A stretch of 64,000 nt of DNA, from contig FOBR01000006.1 in assembly GCA_900109895.1 (NCBI GenBank), positions 186,001 through 250,000 of the forward strand, in the 5' to 3' direction. Positions 55,424 to 64,000 of the stretch are shown here, piece by piece (position 1 is the stretch's first letter; each line of letters opens with the position of its first letter). This DNA comes from a bacterium A37T11 (lineage in GTDB: Bacteria; Bacteroidota; Bacteroidia; Sphingobacteriales; Sphingobacteriaceae). The position numbers were made by a program, and so were the translations under genes. The notes under the pieces were generated by a model. It did not search any database, was not told the origin of the DNA, and was given only the letters and a program-made list of their open reading frames with translations.

Positions 55424-56884
55424 ATGAAACGGATAGTTAAAAAACACCTACTGTTTTCCACCCTTTGGCTCCTGTTGATAACAGGAGCCCGGGCCGGAGA
55501 ACGGCCCGCCGTTTTTTCGGGAAAACTAAAGGGCTATAAAGACAAAACCATCACTGTAACCTACCAGGAATACGCCCTGTTGGAACCGCCCAAAAAAGTA
55601 ACTACACCTGTTGATGATGAAGGCCGCTTTACCTTAAAAATAACTATTAATAGTCCTGCTAGATTATTTCTAGAATTTACCGTAACTCCGTTTAGCGAGG
55701 TCTACACCATCCCAAAAGCGGACGGTACAGACAGTACGGCCACTATGGAAGGATACGACAAGAAGCTGGCCTATTTTTATCTCGTACCCGGAGGCCACCA
55801 ATCGTTCAACCTGGACTTGGCCCATTTTGACAAAAGTCTGCAAATTAGCGGGCCGCTTAGCGATAATAGTGTGTACCTGAACCGGGAAGATGTTACCTTT
55901 AATCAATATAGAGACCGTGTTCTCAAAAACTACTACGGATATGTCTATTACCCTCCAGAAATCTACACTGCCTACGTTGAAAAACGGAAGCAGGAGCGCC
56001 TGGCTTTTCTGCAGGCATTTGAGAAAACACATCATTTAAGCCAGCATCTGGCCCACGTAAGCCGGCAGACCATACTGGATGACGCCGCCGTGGCCCGAAT
56101 TATCTATCCGGAAATGCGTGAAATGTATAGCAAAAAACCTTATAAAGCCCCAGACCGCTACTATCAATTTATGGACAGCGTGGAAGTGGATCTTTCCAAG
56201 ACAGACAAAGGCATCGCTTATTTCTATTTTCTGAATACCTATTTAAAAAAAGCTTATGAACTAACCGGCACCGATGATGATTACTTTGATTACATCACAG
56301 AAAAACTTTCCGGAAGGCCACTGTACGAATATCAGGCCTGGGCTCTGGGGAGCAACTTCAAGAAGAAGCTCTACGATCGATTTGGCCCGAGCTGTCCTTA
56401 CCCTGAACTGGCCAAACTCGTCAGGACCAAATACCAAAAAATGGAAGGCATGCTTGAAGGTAGTCCCGCTCCTGCTGTTGCCCTGAGCGATACCGCCGGC
56501 ACACCACTGGCACTGTCCGATCTCAAAGGAACATACCTCTATCTGGATTTTTGGGCTACCTGGTGCGGACCCTGTGTAGCCGAGATTCCCCACCTAGAAC
56601 AGCTACAACAAGATTATAAAGATAAAAACATTGTATTTGCCAGCATTTCTGTCGATAAAGAAAAAGACAAACAAAAGTGGAAAGATTTTGTGGCTCGCCA
56701 CCATATGAAAGGCAAACAACTGTGGGTGGACGAAGCCAACAACAAAATTTTCAGCGGAAAGTTTAATATGACAGAGATCCCTCGATTTGTGTTACTCGAC
56801 CCGGAGGGAAAAGTCGTAGACGCTAATACTCCCCGACCGTCAGATAAACGCATTCGGGCGCTTTTCGAAAAGGTGCTTAAGTAA
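55424..56884 (+). CDS. TlpA-family thiol-disulfide oxidoreductase
   Basis: 486 residues from ATG 55424 (signal LLFSTLWLLLITGARA); the longer open frame overlaps SusD. About 340 N-terminal residues include a DUF4369-like beta region (FSGKLKGYKDKTITVTYQEY) and a helical stretch. The C-terminal thioredoxin fold has the active site C381-x-x-C384 in WATWCGPCVAEIP and the cis-Pro in MTEIPRFVLLDPEG. It reduces or isomerises disulfides in the periplasm, possibly those of the imported substrate or of the surface complex. It is 11 bases from the SusD stop and ends the operon. Confidence 0.93.
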   Translation: MKRIVKKHLLFSTLWLLLITGARAGERPAVFSGKLKGYKDKTITVTYQEYALLEPPKKVTTPVDDEGRFTLKITINSPARLFLEFTVTPFSEVYTIPKADGTDSTATMEGYDKKLAYFYLVPGGHQSFNLDLAHFDKSLQISGPLSDNSVYLNREDVTFNQYRDRVLKNYYGYVYYPPEIYTAYVEKRKQERLAFLQAFEKTHHLSQHLAHVSRQTILDDAAVARIIYPEMREMYSKKPYKAPDRYYQFMDSVEVDLSKTDKGIAYFYFLNTYLKKAYELTGTDDDYFDYITEKLSGRPLYEYQAWALGSNFKKKLYDRFGPSCPYPELAKLVRTKYQKMEGMLEGSPAPAVALSDTAGTPLALSDLKGTYLYLDFWATWCGPCVAEIPHLEQLQQDYKDKNIVFASISVDKEKDKQKWKDFVARHHMKGKQLWVDEANNKIFSGKFNMTEIPRFVLLDPEGKVVDANTPRPSDKRIRALFEKVLK

Positions 56885-56963
56885 TAAATCAGCTCATATT
56901 TGTTAGCTTATTAACCATCCCATTTATGCTTTTGTTACATTAACATGCAAGGATTGCTTTTTG

Positions 56964-56971
56964 TATATTTG
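56964..56971 (+). promoter_or_regulatory. TATATTTG -7 box upstream of the short UvrA gene
   Basis: A perfect TAnnTTTG ending 8 bases before ATG 56980; the closest TTTG (56931-56934) is too far (29 bases). A near-leaderless transcript is suggested. Confidence 0.35.
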
Positions 56972-56979
56972 CAATAGTT

Positions 56980-59451
56980 ATGGAGAAAAATGGGTTTGTT
57001 AGCGTACGTGGGGCACGTGAAAATAATTTGAAGAATGTAAGCCTTGAGATTCCCAGAAATGCATTGGTAGTTTTCACGGGCTTATCCGGATCCGGCAAAT
57101 CATCTTTGGCATTTGGCACCCTTTTCGCCGAAGCCCAACGCCGCTACCTGGAGTCTGTTTCACCCTATGCGCGACGCCTATTTAACCAGATGGCTATTCC
57201 TGAGGTGGACGAGATTGAAGGTTTGCCGCCAGCTGTTGCGTTGCAGCAACAGCGTGGCGGAACCAGCACGCGTTCATCCGTAGGCAGTGTGACCACGCTG
57301 TCCAATCTATTACGTATGCTTTATTCCAGAGCAGGCGATTATCCAAAAGGGCAGGGTATCATCTATGCGGAAGCATTTTCGCCAAATACGCCTGAAGGTG
57401 CTTGCCCCAAGTGTCATGGATTAGGCAGAGTTTATGAGGTCACTGAAAAATCGATGGTTCCAGACGATACCCTGACCATTCGGGAACGGGCCATAGCTGC
57501 ATGGCCAAGTGCCTGGCAAGGACAAAATCTACGTGAAATATTGATGACGCTGGGTTATGATGTAGACAAACCCTGGAAAGACCTATCTAAAAAAGATCGC
57601 GATTGGATCTTATTCACCGATGAGCAACCCGTGGTGCCCGTTTATTCGGGCTTCAATGCTTTGCAGGTAAAGGAGGCGCTCAAACGACGGATGGAACCCA
57701 GCTATATGGGCACTTTCACCGGTGCACGACGCTACGTGATGCATACCTTTGCCAATACGCAAAGCCAACTGATGAAAAAAAGGGTCTCGCAATATATGCT
57801 GAGCATGGAGTGCCCAACATGCCATGGCAAGCGGCTGCAACAAGCATCCCTTTCCATTAAGTTTGCTGGACTGGATATTGCCGAAATGGCCAAACTTCCC
57901 TTAGAAGGGCTCTCCAAAATACTTACACCTTATACAAAAGGTGGCAAATCGGTCTCTCAGATCATTACCCAGGATATTCAGAGCCGCCTTGAGGTATTGC
58001 TCGATCTTGGATTAGGATACCTCAGCCTTGATAGAAGTACCCCTACCCTATCTCCGGGAGAATTACAACGACTTAGGCTCGCCACACAAGTAAGATCAAA
58101 CCTTTTTGGTGTTGTTTATGTCTTGGATGAACCTTCTGCAGGGTTGCATCCTGCTGATACCGAAGCACTGCTCCGGGCCTTAGACAGGCTTAAGGCTTCG
58201 GGAAATTCGCTCTTTGTGGTAGAACATGAGCTAGACGTCATTAGGCATGCAGACTGGATCGTTGATGTTGGGCCTGCTGCAGGCGAAGAGGGTGGCCAGA
58301 TCTTATATAGTGGGCCTTTAAAAGGACTAAACCAGGTGGAGGGATCTGTCACTCAACAATATTTGCATACCAGTAGCCAGGTGGTCAGTTCAAGGCAGCG
58401 GAAACCTGCTGGTTGGTTAACCCTGGAAAACATTAGTAGGAATAATTTAAATGCACTCGACGTTCAGTTTCCTTTAGGCATCATGACCAGTGTGACCGGT
58501 GTTTCCGGATCTGGCAAAAGTAGCTTGGTAAGCCAAATAGTCGTGGAGCTCGTAGCTGGGCAACTGGGGCAAACCCTGATTGCAGAAACATCCGAAGATC
58601 CTCCCGGACTGGAACAAGAAACCGTGGAGACCACCAGTGGCAGCATCACTGCGGGTCTGGATGCCATCAAACGCTTGGTAGTGGTCGATCAAAAACCAAT
58701 TGGACGCACACCCAGGTCAAACCTGGCTACCTATACCGGATTGTTTGACTTAGTGCGCAAGCTTTTTGCTGCCACACCTGAGGCTAAGAAACGACGCTAT
58801 GACCCTGGACAATTTTCGTTCAATGTGTCCAAAGGGCGTTGCCCGCATTGCGAAGGGGAAGGGTTTGTGATGGTGGAACTCTTGTTCTTGCCCAGCGTTT
58901 ACAGCCCCTGCCCTACCTGCCACGGCACGCGCTATAATGAGAAAACATTGGAGATACAATACCAGGGTAAAAACATCGCAGAGGTATTGGCGCTCACCGT
59001 GGATGGCGCTTGGGCATTCTTTGCAGATACCCCCACCATTCGCCGAAGCCTCGATGTATTGCGACAGGTTGGACTGGGTTATCTTAGGCTCGGGCAGCCT
59101 GCTACCGAACTCTCTGGAGGCGAGGCACAGCGCATCAAGCTGGCTACTGAGCTGCAACGGGTACAGCACGGGCAAAGTTTATATGTATTGGATGAACCGA
59201 CTACCGGACTGCACCCCTTTGATGTCGAGAAATTATTGATTCAACTGCAAACACTTGTTGATCAAGGAAATACGGTGATACTGGTAGAGCATGACATGCA
59301 TGTTATTGCAGCTAGCGACTGGGTGATCGACATGGGTCCGGGTGCTGGCGTTCAAGGAGGACAGGTTGTCGCTCAAGGTACACCCGCAGCGGTAGCCCTC
59401 TCGGCAAAGAGCCGGACGGCCCCTTTTCTTAAGAAATACGTGCAAAGATGA
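56980..59451 (+). CDS. Short class-II UvrA-like ABC ATPase
   Basis: An 823-residue UvrA paralogue with two ABC ATPase halves: Walker A GLSGSGKSS (34-42) and VSGSGKSSL in the second half; signatures LSPGELQRLRLA and LSGGEAQRIKLA; Walker B YVLDEPSAGLHP and YVLDEPTTGLHP. UvrA is usually about 940 residues. Here the UvrB-binding domain, with the first CPxC pair of the first zinc module, is missing: the chain goes from MLYSRAGDYPKG directly to EGACPKCHGLG. The other zinc modules are present (ECPTCHGKRL, RCPHCEGEGF/PCPTCHGTR). Class-II UvrA proteins act in drug tolerance or damage handling without UvrB. Its stop overlaps the next start (ATGA). Confidence 0.92.
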   Translation: MEKNGFVSVRGARENNLKNVSLEIPRNALVVFTGLSGSGKSSLAFGTLFAEAQRRYLESVSPYARRLFNQMAIPEVDEIEGLPPAVALQQQRGGTSTRSSVGSVTTLSNLLRMLYSRAGDYPKGQGIIYAEAFSPNTPEGACPKCHGLGRVYEVTEKSMVPDDTLTIRERAIAAWPSAWQGQNLREILMTLGYDVDKPWKDLSKKDRDWILFTDEQPVVPVYSGFNALQVKEALKRRMEPSYMGTFTGARRYVMHTFANTQSQLMKKRVSQYMLSMECPTCHGKRLQQASLSIKFAGLDIAEMAKLPLEGLSKILTPYTKGGKSVSQIITQDIQSRLEVLLDLGLGYLSLDRSTPTLSPGELQRLRLATQVRSNLFGVVYVLDEPSAGLHPADTEALLRALDRLKASGNSLFVVEHELDVIRHADWIVDVGPAAGEEGGQILYSGPLKGLNQVEGSVTQQYLHTSSQVVSSRQRKPAGWLTLENISRNNLNALDVQFPLGIMTSVTGVSGSGKSSLVSQIVVELVAGQLGQTLIAETSEDPPGLEQETVETTSGSITAGLDAIKRLVVVDQKPIGRTPRSNLATYTGLFDLVRKLFAATPEAKKRRYDPGQFSFNVSKGRCPHCEGEGFVMVELLFLPSVYSPCPTCHGTRYNEKTLEIQYQGKNIAEVLALTVDGAWAFFADTPTIRRSLDVLRQVGLGYLRLGQPATELSGGEAQRIKLATELQRVQHGQSLYVLDEPTTGLHPFDVEKLLIQLQTLVDQGNTVILVEHDMHVIAASDWVIDMGPGAGVQGGQVVAQGTPAAVALSAKSRTAPFLKKYVQR

Positions 59452-60353
59452 ACAACAAAAACAAGACTCCAACGACGGCGATCTATACGGCCTTTGGCGC
59501 CAATGTGGCCATTGCCATCGTCAAGTTGACCGCCGCAGGCATCACCGGCAGCTCTGCTATGGCCTCTGAGGGGATTCATTCATTGGTTGATACGAGCAAC
59601 GAAATCCTATTGTTGTTGGGCATCCGCAAAAGTCAAAAAAAACCAGATGCCAAGCGGCCTTTCGGTTATGCAAAGGAAATTTATTTTTGGGCATTTGTGG
59701 TATCGCTGTTATTTTTTGCCCTCGGCGGAGGGATGTCCATTTATGAAGGCATTCAGCACATGCGGCATCCGGAATCGATGGAAAAACCTATTTGGAACTA
59801 TGCAGTCCTTGGTTTTGCCTTTATTTTTGATGGCATTTCTTTGATCACAGCGTGGAAGCAATTTCGTGTCGAGCGGGGTAAAACCCCGTTTTGGAGAGCG
59901 GTCAAAGACAGCAAAGACCCATCCACTTTTGTGGTATTGTTTGAAGATGCAGCAGATGTAATCGGTATTCTAATTGCATTTTTCGGGATCCTGCTTAGCC
60001 AATTACTGCATAACCCCCTATTGGACGGTATTGCATCGGTGCTTATTGGGCTGTTGCTTACCAGTGTCGCCATCATTCTTGTGCGTGAAAGCCGCAGCCT
60101 GCTCATGGGCGAAAGTGCTTCTGCTGAGGAACTCACTGAGGTGACTGCCATCGCTCTGAGTCATCCCGAGGTACAACAAGTCGCTGCCCCTATGACCATG
60201 TACCTAGGGCCCCAAGAAGTAATACTTATCCTGAAGATCCATTTTGCAGATGGTCTGGACAGTCAGAATCTATCTACGCTCATTCACGATATCCGTGAAC
60301 AGGTCCAACAAAAATACCCACAATATAAGCAGTTGTTTATAGAGCCGGTTTAA
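59448..60353 (+). CDS. Cation diffusion facilitator (CDF) transporter
   Basis: 301 residues with about six membrane helices (AIYTAFGANVAIAIVKLTAA, EIYFWAFVVSLLFFALGGGM, ADVIGILIAFFGILLSQLLH, ASVLIGLLLTSVAIILV). Metal-site-like acidic/His residues are in SEGIHSLVDTSNE and LFEDAADVIG, and a cytoplasmic C-terminal domain follows (SHPEVQQVAAPMTMYLGPQE). It exports divalent cations such as Zn, Fe or Mn; the metal is unknown. The start overlaps the UvrA stop by four bases, so the two are translationally coupled. Confidence 0.93.
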   Translation: MNNKNKTPTTAIYTAFGANVAIAIVKLTAAGITGSSAMASEGIHSLVDTSNEILLLLGIRKSQKKPDAKRPFGYAKEIYFWAFVVSLLFFALGGGMSIYEGIQHMRHPESMEKPIWNYAVLGFAFIFDGISLITAWKQFRVERGKTPFWRAVKDSKDPSTFVVLFEDAADVIGILIAFFGILLSQLLHNPLLDGIASVLIGLLLTSVAIILVRESRSLLMGESASAEELTEVTAIALSHPEVQQVAAPMTMYLGPQEVILILKIHFADGLDSQNLSTLIHDIREQVQQKYPQYKQLFIEPV

Positions 60354-60358
60354 AAGTT

Positions 60359-60391
60359 AAAGGCAGATTCCTTATGAGGAACCTGCCTTTT
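60359..60391. terminator. Terminator after the CDF gene
   Basis: AAAGGCAG...TTCCT pairs with AGGAA...CTGCCTTTT around a TATG loop with one interior mismatch, ending in T's. It lies between convergent genes. Confidence 0.8.
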
Positions 60392-60410
60392 CACTTAACC
60401 ATAACCTTTT

Positions 60411-62482
60411 TTATTTGGATGGGGGAAGGTAATGCTCTTCAAAATTCGACTTGCCTGCCGCTAACTTTAAAAACACGTCCAGTGAAACTACTTCTTTTTC
60501 ACCTTTTACCTTATCCAATATTCGCTTTACCCGATCTATATCATTCCACTCCCGTATATGCAAAGCCAGAAAATAGGGCTTTTTGCTATTGATGGCAATA
60601 AGTTCATTTAGATCATCAACCGCATCTTTCTCTGGCTTAGACTCATCCAAATAGTAATCGTAAGAAATAAACGGTTTGCCTTTTACTTCCCCAAAAGTAT
60701 AAGAAGGTGCATACCCATTGAGTATTCCAAGCATATCTGGCATGGCAGTAAAATATTTTTCCACTAGTTTTCGTGGCAAGTCATTATTTCCTGTCCCTGA
60801 ACTTCCTTCTGAATAGTCCATGGTCTCAAACACATTCAGGTCAAGTTTTTTACACAAGGTATCCGCAATATGCATAAGTGGTGAGAATAAGGAATCGGGT
60901 ATTGCCTTAGGATACATATATCCAGGGCCTGATAACGAACCAAAGAAATAATCGTTTGGAGTGGCGTTCTCATAGTAATATTGCAATAACACGGGTGCCA
61001 TCCAATACCAGTTGATCGTCACTTCCCAAGCATATGGGATAGATCCCCGCTGTGGGCTGTTCCAGGAGCCAAGCCCAAGTCCATCTGTTTGTACACAGGC
61101 AATATAAACTTTCTTCTCTGGCACATACGATTTATCTTGACGACTTGATGATTGTTTTTAAATGTAAAATCGGCCGATGGCGGAGTTTTACTTGTAAAAC
61201 TTAGGTTAGGAAAGGTATTCAATCCTTCTACCCGCAAACCGTGTTTTGATGCCAAAGTCACGTAATTCCGTTCGAGATCTTTTCCATAACTATGCCAGCC
61301 CATGACCAAGGCAAAGCGGTTCATTATACCCATGAGCGAATCAGCAAGTTTATATTCCTGCGTATCTTTAGGTGCCGTAGAAAGATCAGCGAAAAATGCA
61401 TGCTTGGCTATTCCAAAATCGGCAATGCCCGGCATGATCTGATCACCATCCGCTCCCCCCATCCAAACGATAAAGTCTTTGCTACAGCTATCGCCATAAG
61501 TATGGAAAGCCCAACGAAAGATTTCCTCGTCTGACTTGCCAATAAATTGTCCACCAAAATCCTTAACCAAAGGCAGGTGATACGATTCCATCAAAGGTAT
61601 CATATCGGGTGTAACCACTACAGCCTGTTCTAGCCCTGCTAAAGTAAAAGCTACACATAACGATGCCCTGGATTGCTCATCCCAAATGATGTATCCTTTA
61701 AGCTCAGCAGAAAAAAGATCCAATGCTTTTTTAACAGTTTCTATGGGCAGAAAATGATAATCTAACCGGCGCTCATAAAAACCTTGTAAGGAATTGGTTT
61801 CTTTATACTCCCAATCCTTGGGATATTCCAAATAGAGCTTTGCTGCTGAACTATTTACTACTCCTTGTAAGCTTACAAAAAACGCATTCTCCGGAACCCC
61901 TTCCTTTAGGTTCCAATTGTTCTTCATTTGATGTACATAGGCCAATTTGCTACCAACCTTACGAAATACATAGTTAACAGGTGCAGACCTGTCACTGCGA
62001 AAATGATTGACTGTTAAAGACTGCCCATCGGCCGATAAGGCATAAACGTCCTTACATGTCATCCAACTTTTTCCTTGGGACGACCTTATTTCATAACGTG
62101 TTCGTATTTCAAAATGACCGGCATATGCTCCTGATAGGAACGATGCCTTGCCTGTGGAGCCTGGGATATAAGAGATGCCCATAAAATTCTCGTAGGGCCA
62201 TACCCGGTCTTTAATTAAATAAGTTTGCTCATGCCCATTTAAGGGTAAGGTATAGGCATCTATGTGGGGTGATGAAGACAACCATTTCCAAGATACTCCT
62301 AATGAATCTTTATCTTGATTTAAATTTAGCTCACATCCGGAAAAGTAAGAAAGGAACGTACTTGAATCTTTTACTAAAGACCAGTTTCCTGTTAAATTTT
62401 TAGCCATAAGTTGGGCCAACAATCGGTTTCCCATGCAATTTACCAGCAGGAAACCAATCAAAAAAACTCTTTTTATCATCAT
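60411..62482 (-). pseudogene. Frameshifted GxGYxYP-family putative glycosidase
   Basis: Two overlapping minus-strand frames form one family protein. The 5' frame (start 62482, signal VFLIGFLLVNCMGNRLLAQ) covers the N-terminal GxGYxYP domains as far as SADFTFKNN. The 3' frame continues KKQSSSRQDKSYVPEKKVYI, the GLGSW segment, and the family-naming motif GPGYMYP. The frames would join if the A5 run on the coding strand (plus-strand T's 61154-61158) had one more A. This is either a real mutation or a homopolymer sequencing error; as it stands it produces a 487-residue protein lacking the C-terminal domain. It overlaps the SusD stop (ATGA), so it belongs to the SusC-SusD unit running in from the right edge. 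Confidence 0.82.
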
Positions 62483-63897
62483 TCGGCGTAACTTGGGTTT
62501 TGTGCAATATTCTTATTAGCATCCCGCTCAGTTTTTGGGATCGGGCCAATACGACGGTAGTCAGTAAATGGTAATTCCATGACCGAATAGTTTCCACCAC
62601 TACGGTTTACATCTTGCTTAAGCCTATTTAGGTCGAAATAACGATCACCCTCAAAAGCGAGTTCCTTACGCCGTTCCGTTAAGATGTCATTCAACAGGGA
62701 ATTTCCTGAAGAATTGTAGGTATGAGCTGCATCCCGCTCAGTCATGAATTCATTCAATACCGTGCGAGCTTGGGAATCATTGCCTAAGCGGTTATAGCAT
62801 TCGGCCGTTATTAAATAAACATCCGACAGGCGCAAGACTTTTTTGTTATCAAAATCGCCTGTGTAATTCTGGTACTTTTCAATCAGCACCGCCTTTGTTT
62901 CCCCTTGTTGCCTCACCCCTTGTTTAAACAAAACCTGTCGCGCGTCGCCACTTCCAAACAAAGCATACAAACCATCACTGGCCAATAAGTCTCCAGCACT
63001 GTTTTGATTATAGATGCAAGCTATTTCGTTAAAAGAAATATTCTGCACAGCATTGGCATCCACCTCAAACAAAGTCTCCCGCTTTATATTAGCTCCATTG
63101 TAGGTCGGATTTGCCCAATATGCTGGCAGGTCGGCCGCCTTTAATAAAGAAAAACCGCTATTAGTCAACACATCTTTAGCTAGGTCTAATGCTTTCTGGT
63201 ATTCCCCCATATATAGATATACTTTTGCCTGGAGACCCTTGGCTGCATACACAGAAAAGCGGGCCGAATTTTGATAAGGTGACTGGAGAGACACTGCCAT
63301 ATCTAAATCTTTAATGATCTGGGCATACACATCTGCTACAGGGCTCCTTGATGGTTTTAGATCCGGATTATAGGTCAGCACAATGGGCACACCAGCTGAG
63401 GATGGGTCTTCTGTATAAGGCCTGGAAAAGATCCTGACCAGGTTAAAATACATTAGCGCCCTTAAAGCATAAGCCTCCCCTTTATATGGATCCACATCTG
63501 CTTCGTCTATAGGAGCATTGATAATGTTATTAACGCGTAATATGGTGTTATATGCCACACTCCACATACCTGTAAAGTCACCGTCATTGGGAAATACATT
63601 GTAATTATCAAAAGACACGTACTTACCAGAGTTTTTAATGGATGTGTAAACATTGTCTGCATACAAATCTCCAAAAACCATCAGTGTTCTTCCATAAAGA
63701 CTCACATCCCTTAGACCTGCATAGGCCCCATTCAGGGCAATGGTGATGTCCGCTTTACTATCTAACGCATCAGCCGGAGTGACCGATGTGTACGGTTTCT
63801 GATCCAGAAAACTTTTTGAACAGGCAACCATGCCCAGGCAAATACTTAAAAGAAGTAAACCTTTGGTTGCGTTTAGAAAAAAATATTTTAAATACAT
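62479..63897 (-). CDS. SusD-type substrate-binding lipoprotein (third FecI-less locus)
   Basis: 472 residues; lipoprotein signal LLLLSICLGMVAC followed by SKSFLDQKPYTSVTPADALD. Helical repeats include AYALRALMYFNLVRIFSRPY and the C-terminal ERRKELAFEGDRYFDLNRLK motif. It is 17 bases downstream of the partial susC and overlaps the glycosidase gene by four bases. Confidence 0.96.
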   Translation of the reverse strand: MYLKYFFLNATKGLLLLSICLGMVACSKSFLDQKPYTSVTPADALDSKADITIALNGAYAGLRDVSLYGRTLMVFGDLYADNVYTSIKNSGKYVSFDNYNVFPNDGDFTGMWSVAYNTILRVNNIINAPIDEADVDPYKGEAYALRALMYFNLVRIFSRPYTEDPSSAGVPIVLTYNPDLKPSRSPVADVYAQIIKDLDMAVSLQSPYQNSARFSVYAAKGLQAKVYLYMGEYQKALDLAKDVLTNSGFSLLKAADLPAYWANPTYNGANIKRETLFEVDANAVQNISFNEIACIYNQNSAGDLLASDGLYALFGSGDARQVLFKQGVRQQGETKAVLIEKYQNYTGDFDNKKVLRLSDVYLITAECYNRLGNDSQARTVLNEFMTERDAAHTYNSSGNSLLNDILTERRKELAFEGDRYFDLNRLKQDVNRSGGNYSVMELPFTDYRRIGPIPKTERDANKNIAQNPSYAE

Positions 63898-63914
63898 ATC
63901 TCAACCGCTATTTG

Positions 63915-64000
63915 TTAAAAACTTAAATTTGCCCCAATCGTATAGGTTTTGGGAATATAGACTTCAAAATTTGTGCTGCCTGATACAGACATTTCAGGGT
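63915..64000 (-). CDS. C-terminal end of a SusC-type transporter (partial)
   Basis: The minus strand reads ...FEVYIPKTYTIGANLSF and stops at 63915. A last beta-strand ending in Phe just upstream of susD is the normal end of a SusC barrel. Only 28 codons are inside the window. Confidence 0.85.
   Translation of the reverse strand, partial: PEMSVSGSTNFEVYIPKTYTIGANLSF

Noticed and set aside
61019..61124. Two separate overlapping genes for the GxGYxYP region
   Set aside because: The second frame begins in the middle of the family domain with a weak GTG and has no signal peptide; one frameshifted gene explains both.
61150..61160. Programmed -1 ribosomal frameshift in the GxGYxYP gene
   Set aside because: The sequence TTT AAA AAC does not give a canonical X XXY YYZ slippery heptamer in the zero frame, and slipping would place TAA in the P-site; a lost base is simpler.

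Overview
The window comes from a member of the Bacteroidota, most likely the Sphingobacteriaceae or Chitinophagaceae. The signs are four SusC/SusD outer-membrane uptake pairs (one cut by the window edge), FecI/FecR sigma/anti-sigma pairs, a hybrid two-component regulator, Bacteroidota-only families (DUF4843, PKD-like lipoproteins, GldA/GldFG, GxGYxYP) and promoter-like TTTG / TAnnTTTG elements. No rRNA, tRNA, CRISPR array, integrase or intact insertion sequence was seen.

Layout. 1-5.3 kb (minus strand): a 3'-truncated CPA2 cation/proton antiporter, a LytS/LytTR two-component pair, then a GAF-PAS protein with a kinase dimerisation helix but no ATPase domain, coupled to a stand-alone receiver. 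5.3-6.2 kb: a gene remnant and a degenerate 21-bp palindromic repeat array. 6.3-11.3 kb: SDR oxidoreductase with an AraC regulator, two small secreted proteins, a lipoprotein and a DUF4349 protein. 11.3-29.4 kb (minus strand): a polysaccharide utilisation locus for a fucose-containing, probably sulfated glycan: GH95, sulfatase, SusC, SusD, fasciclin lipoprotein, GH43/GH117-like propeller, GH29 fused to a beta-helix, and an HTCS regulator. 29.4-31.8 kb: an AraC regulator divergent from hxlB-hxlA (ribulose-monophosphate formaldehyde fixation). 31.8-33.1 kb: a decayed PIN toxin-antitoxin pair, another gene remnant and a second 21-bp array of different sequence. 33.1-36.0 kb: PQQ sugar dehydrogenase and photolyase. 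36.2-48.8 kb: FecI-FecR-SusC-SusD-DUF4843-PKD-GldA-like ATPase-GldFG operon ending in a perfect 12-bp-stem hairpin. 48.8-56.9 kb: a second FecI-FecR-SusC-SusD operon ending in a TlpA-like thioredoxin. 57.0-60.4 kb: short class-II UvrA coupled to a CDF metal transporter. 60.4-64 kb (minus strand): the end of another SusC/SusD locus with a frameshifted GxGYxYP glycosidase.

The main unexplained structure is the pair of 21-bp arrays (5585-6186 and 32773-33087). Their sequences are unrelated, but both have a period of 21 bp (two DNA helical turns), both repeat units are approximately their own reverse complement, both lie between genes, and both sit on the 5' side of eroded minus-strand accessory genes (an RloB-like fragment; a toxin-antitoxin pair hit by at least three mutations). 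The ORFs predicted over them on both strands look like by-products of a period divisible by three. All functional calls are from reading the sequence; no database search was run.
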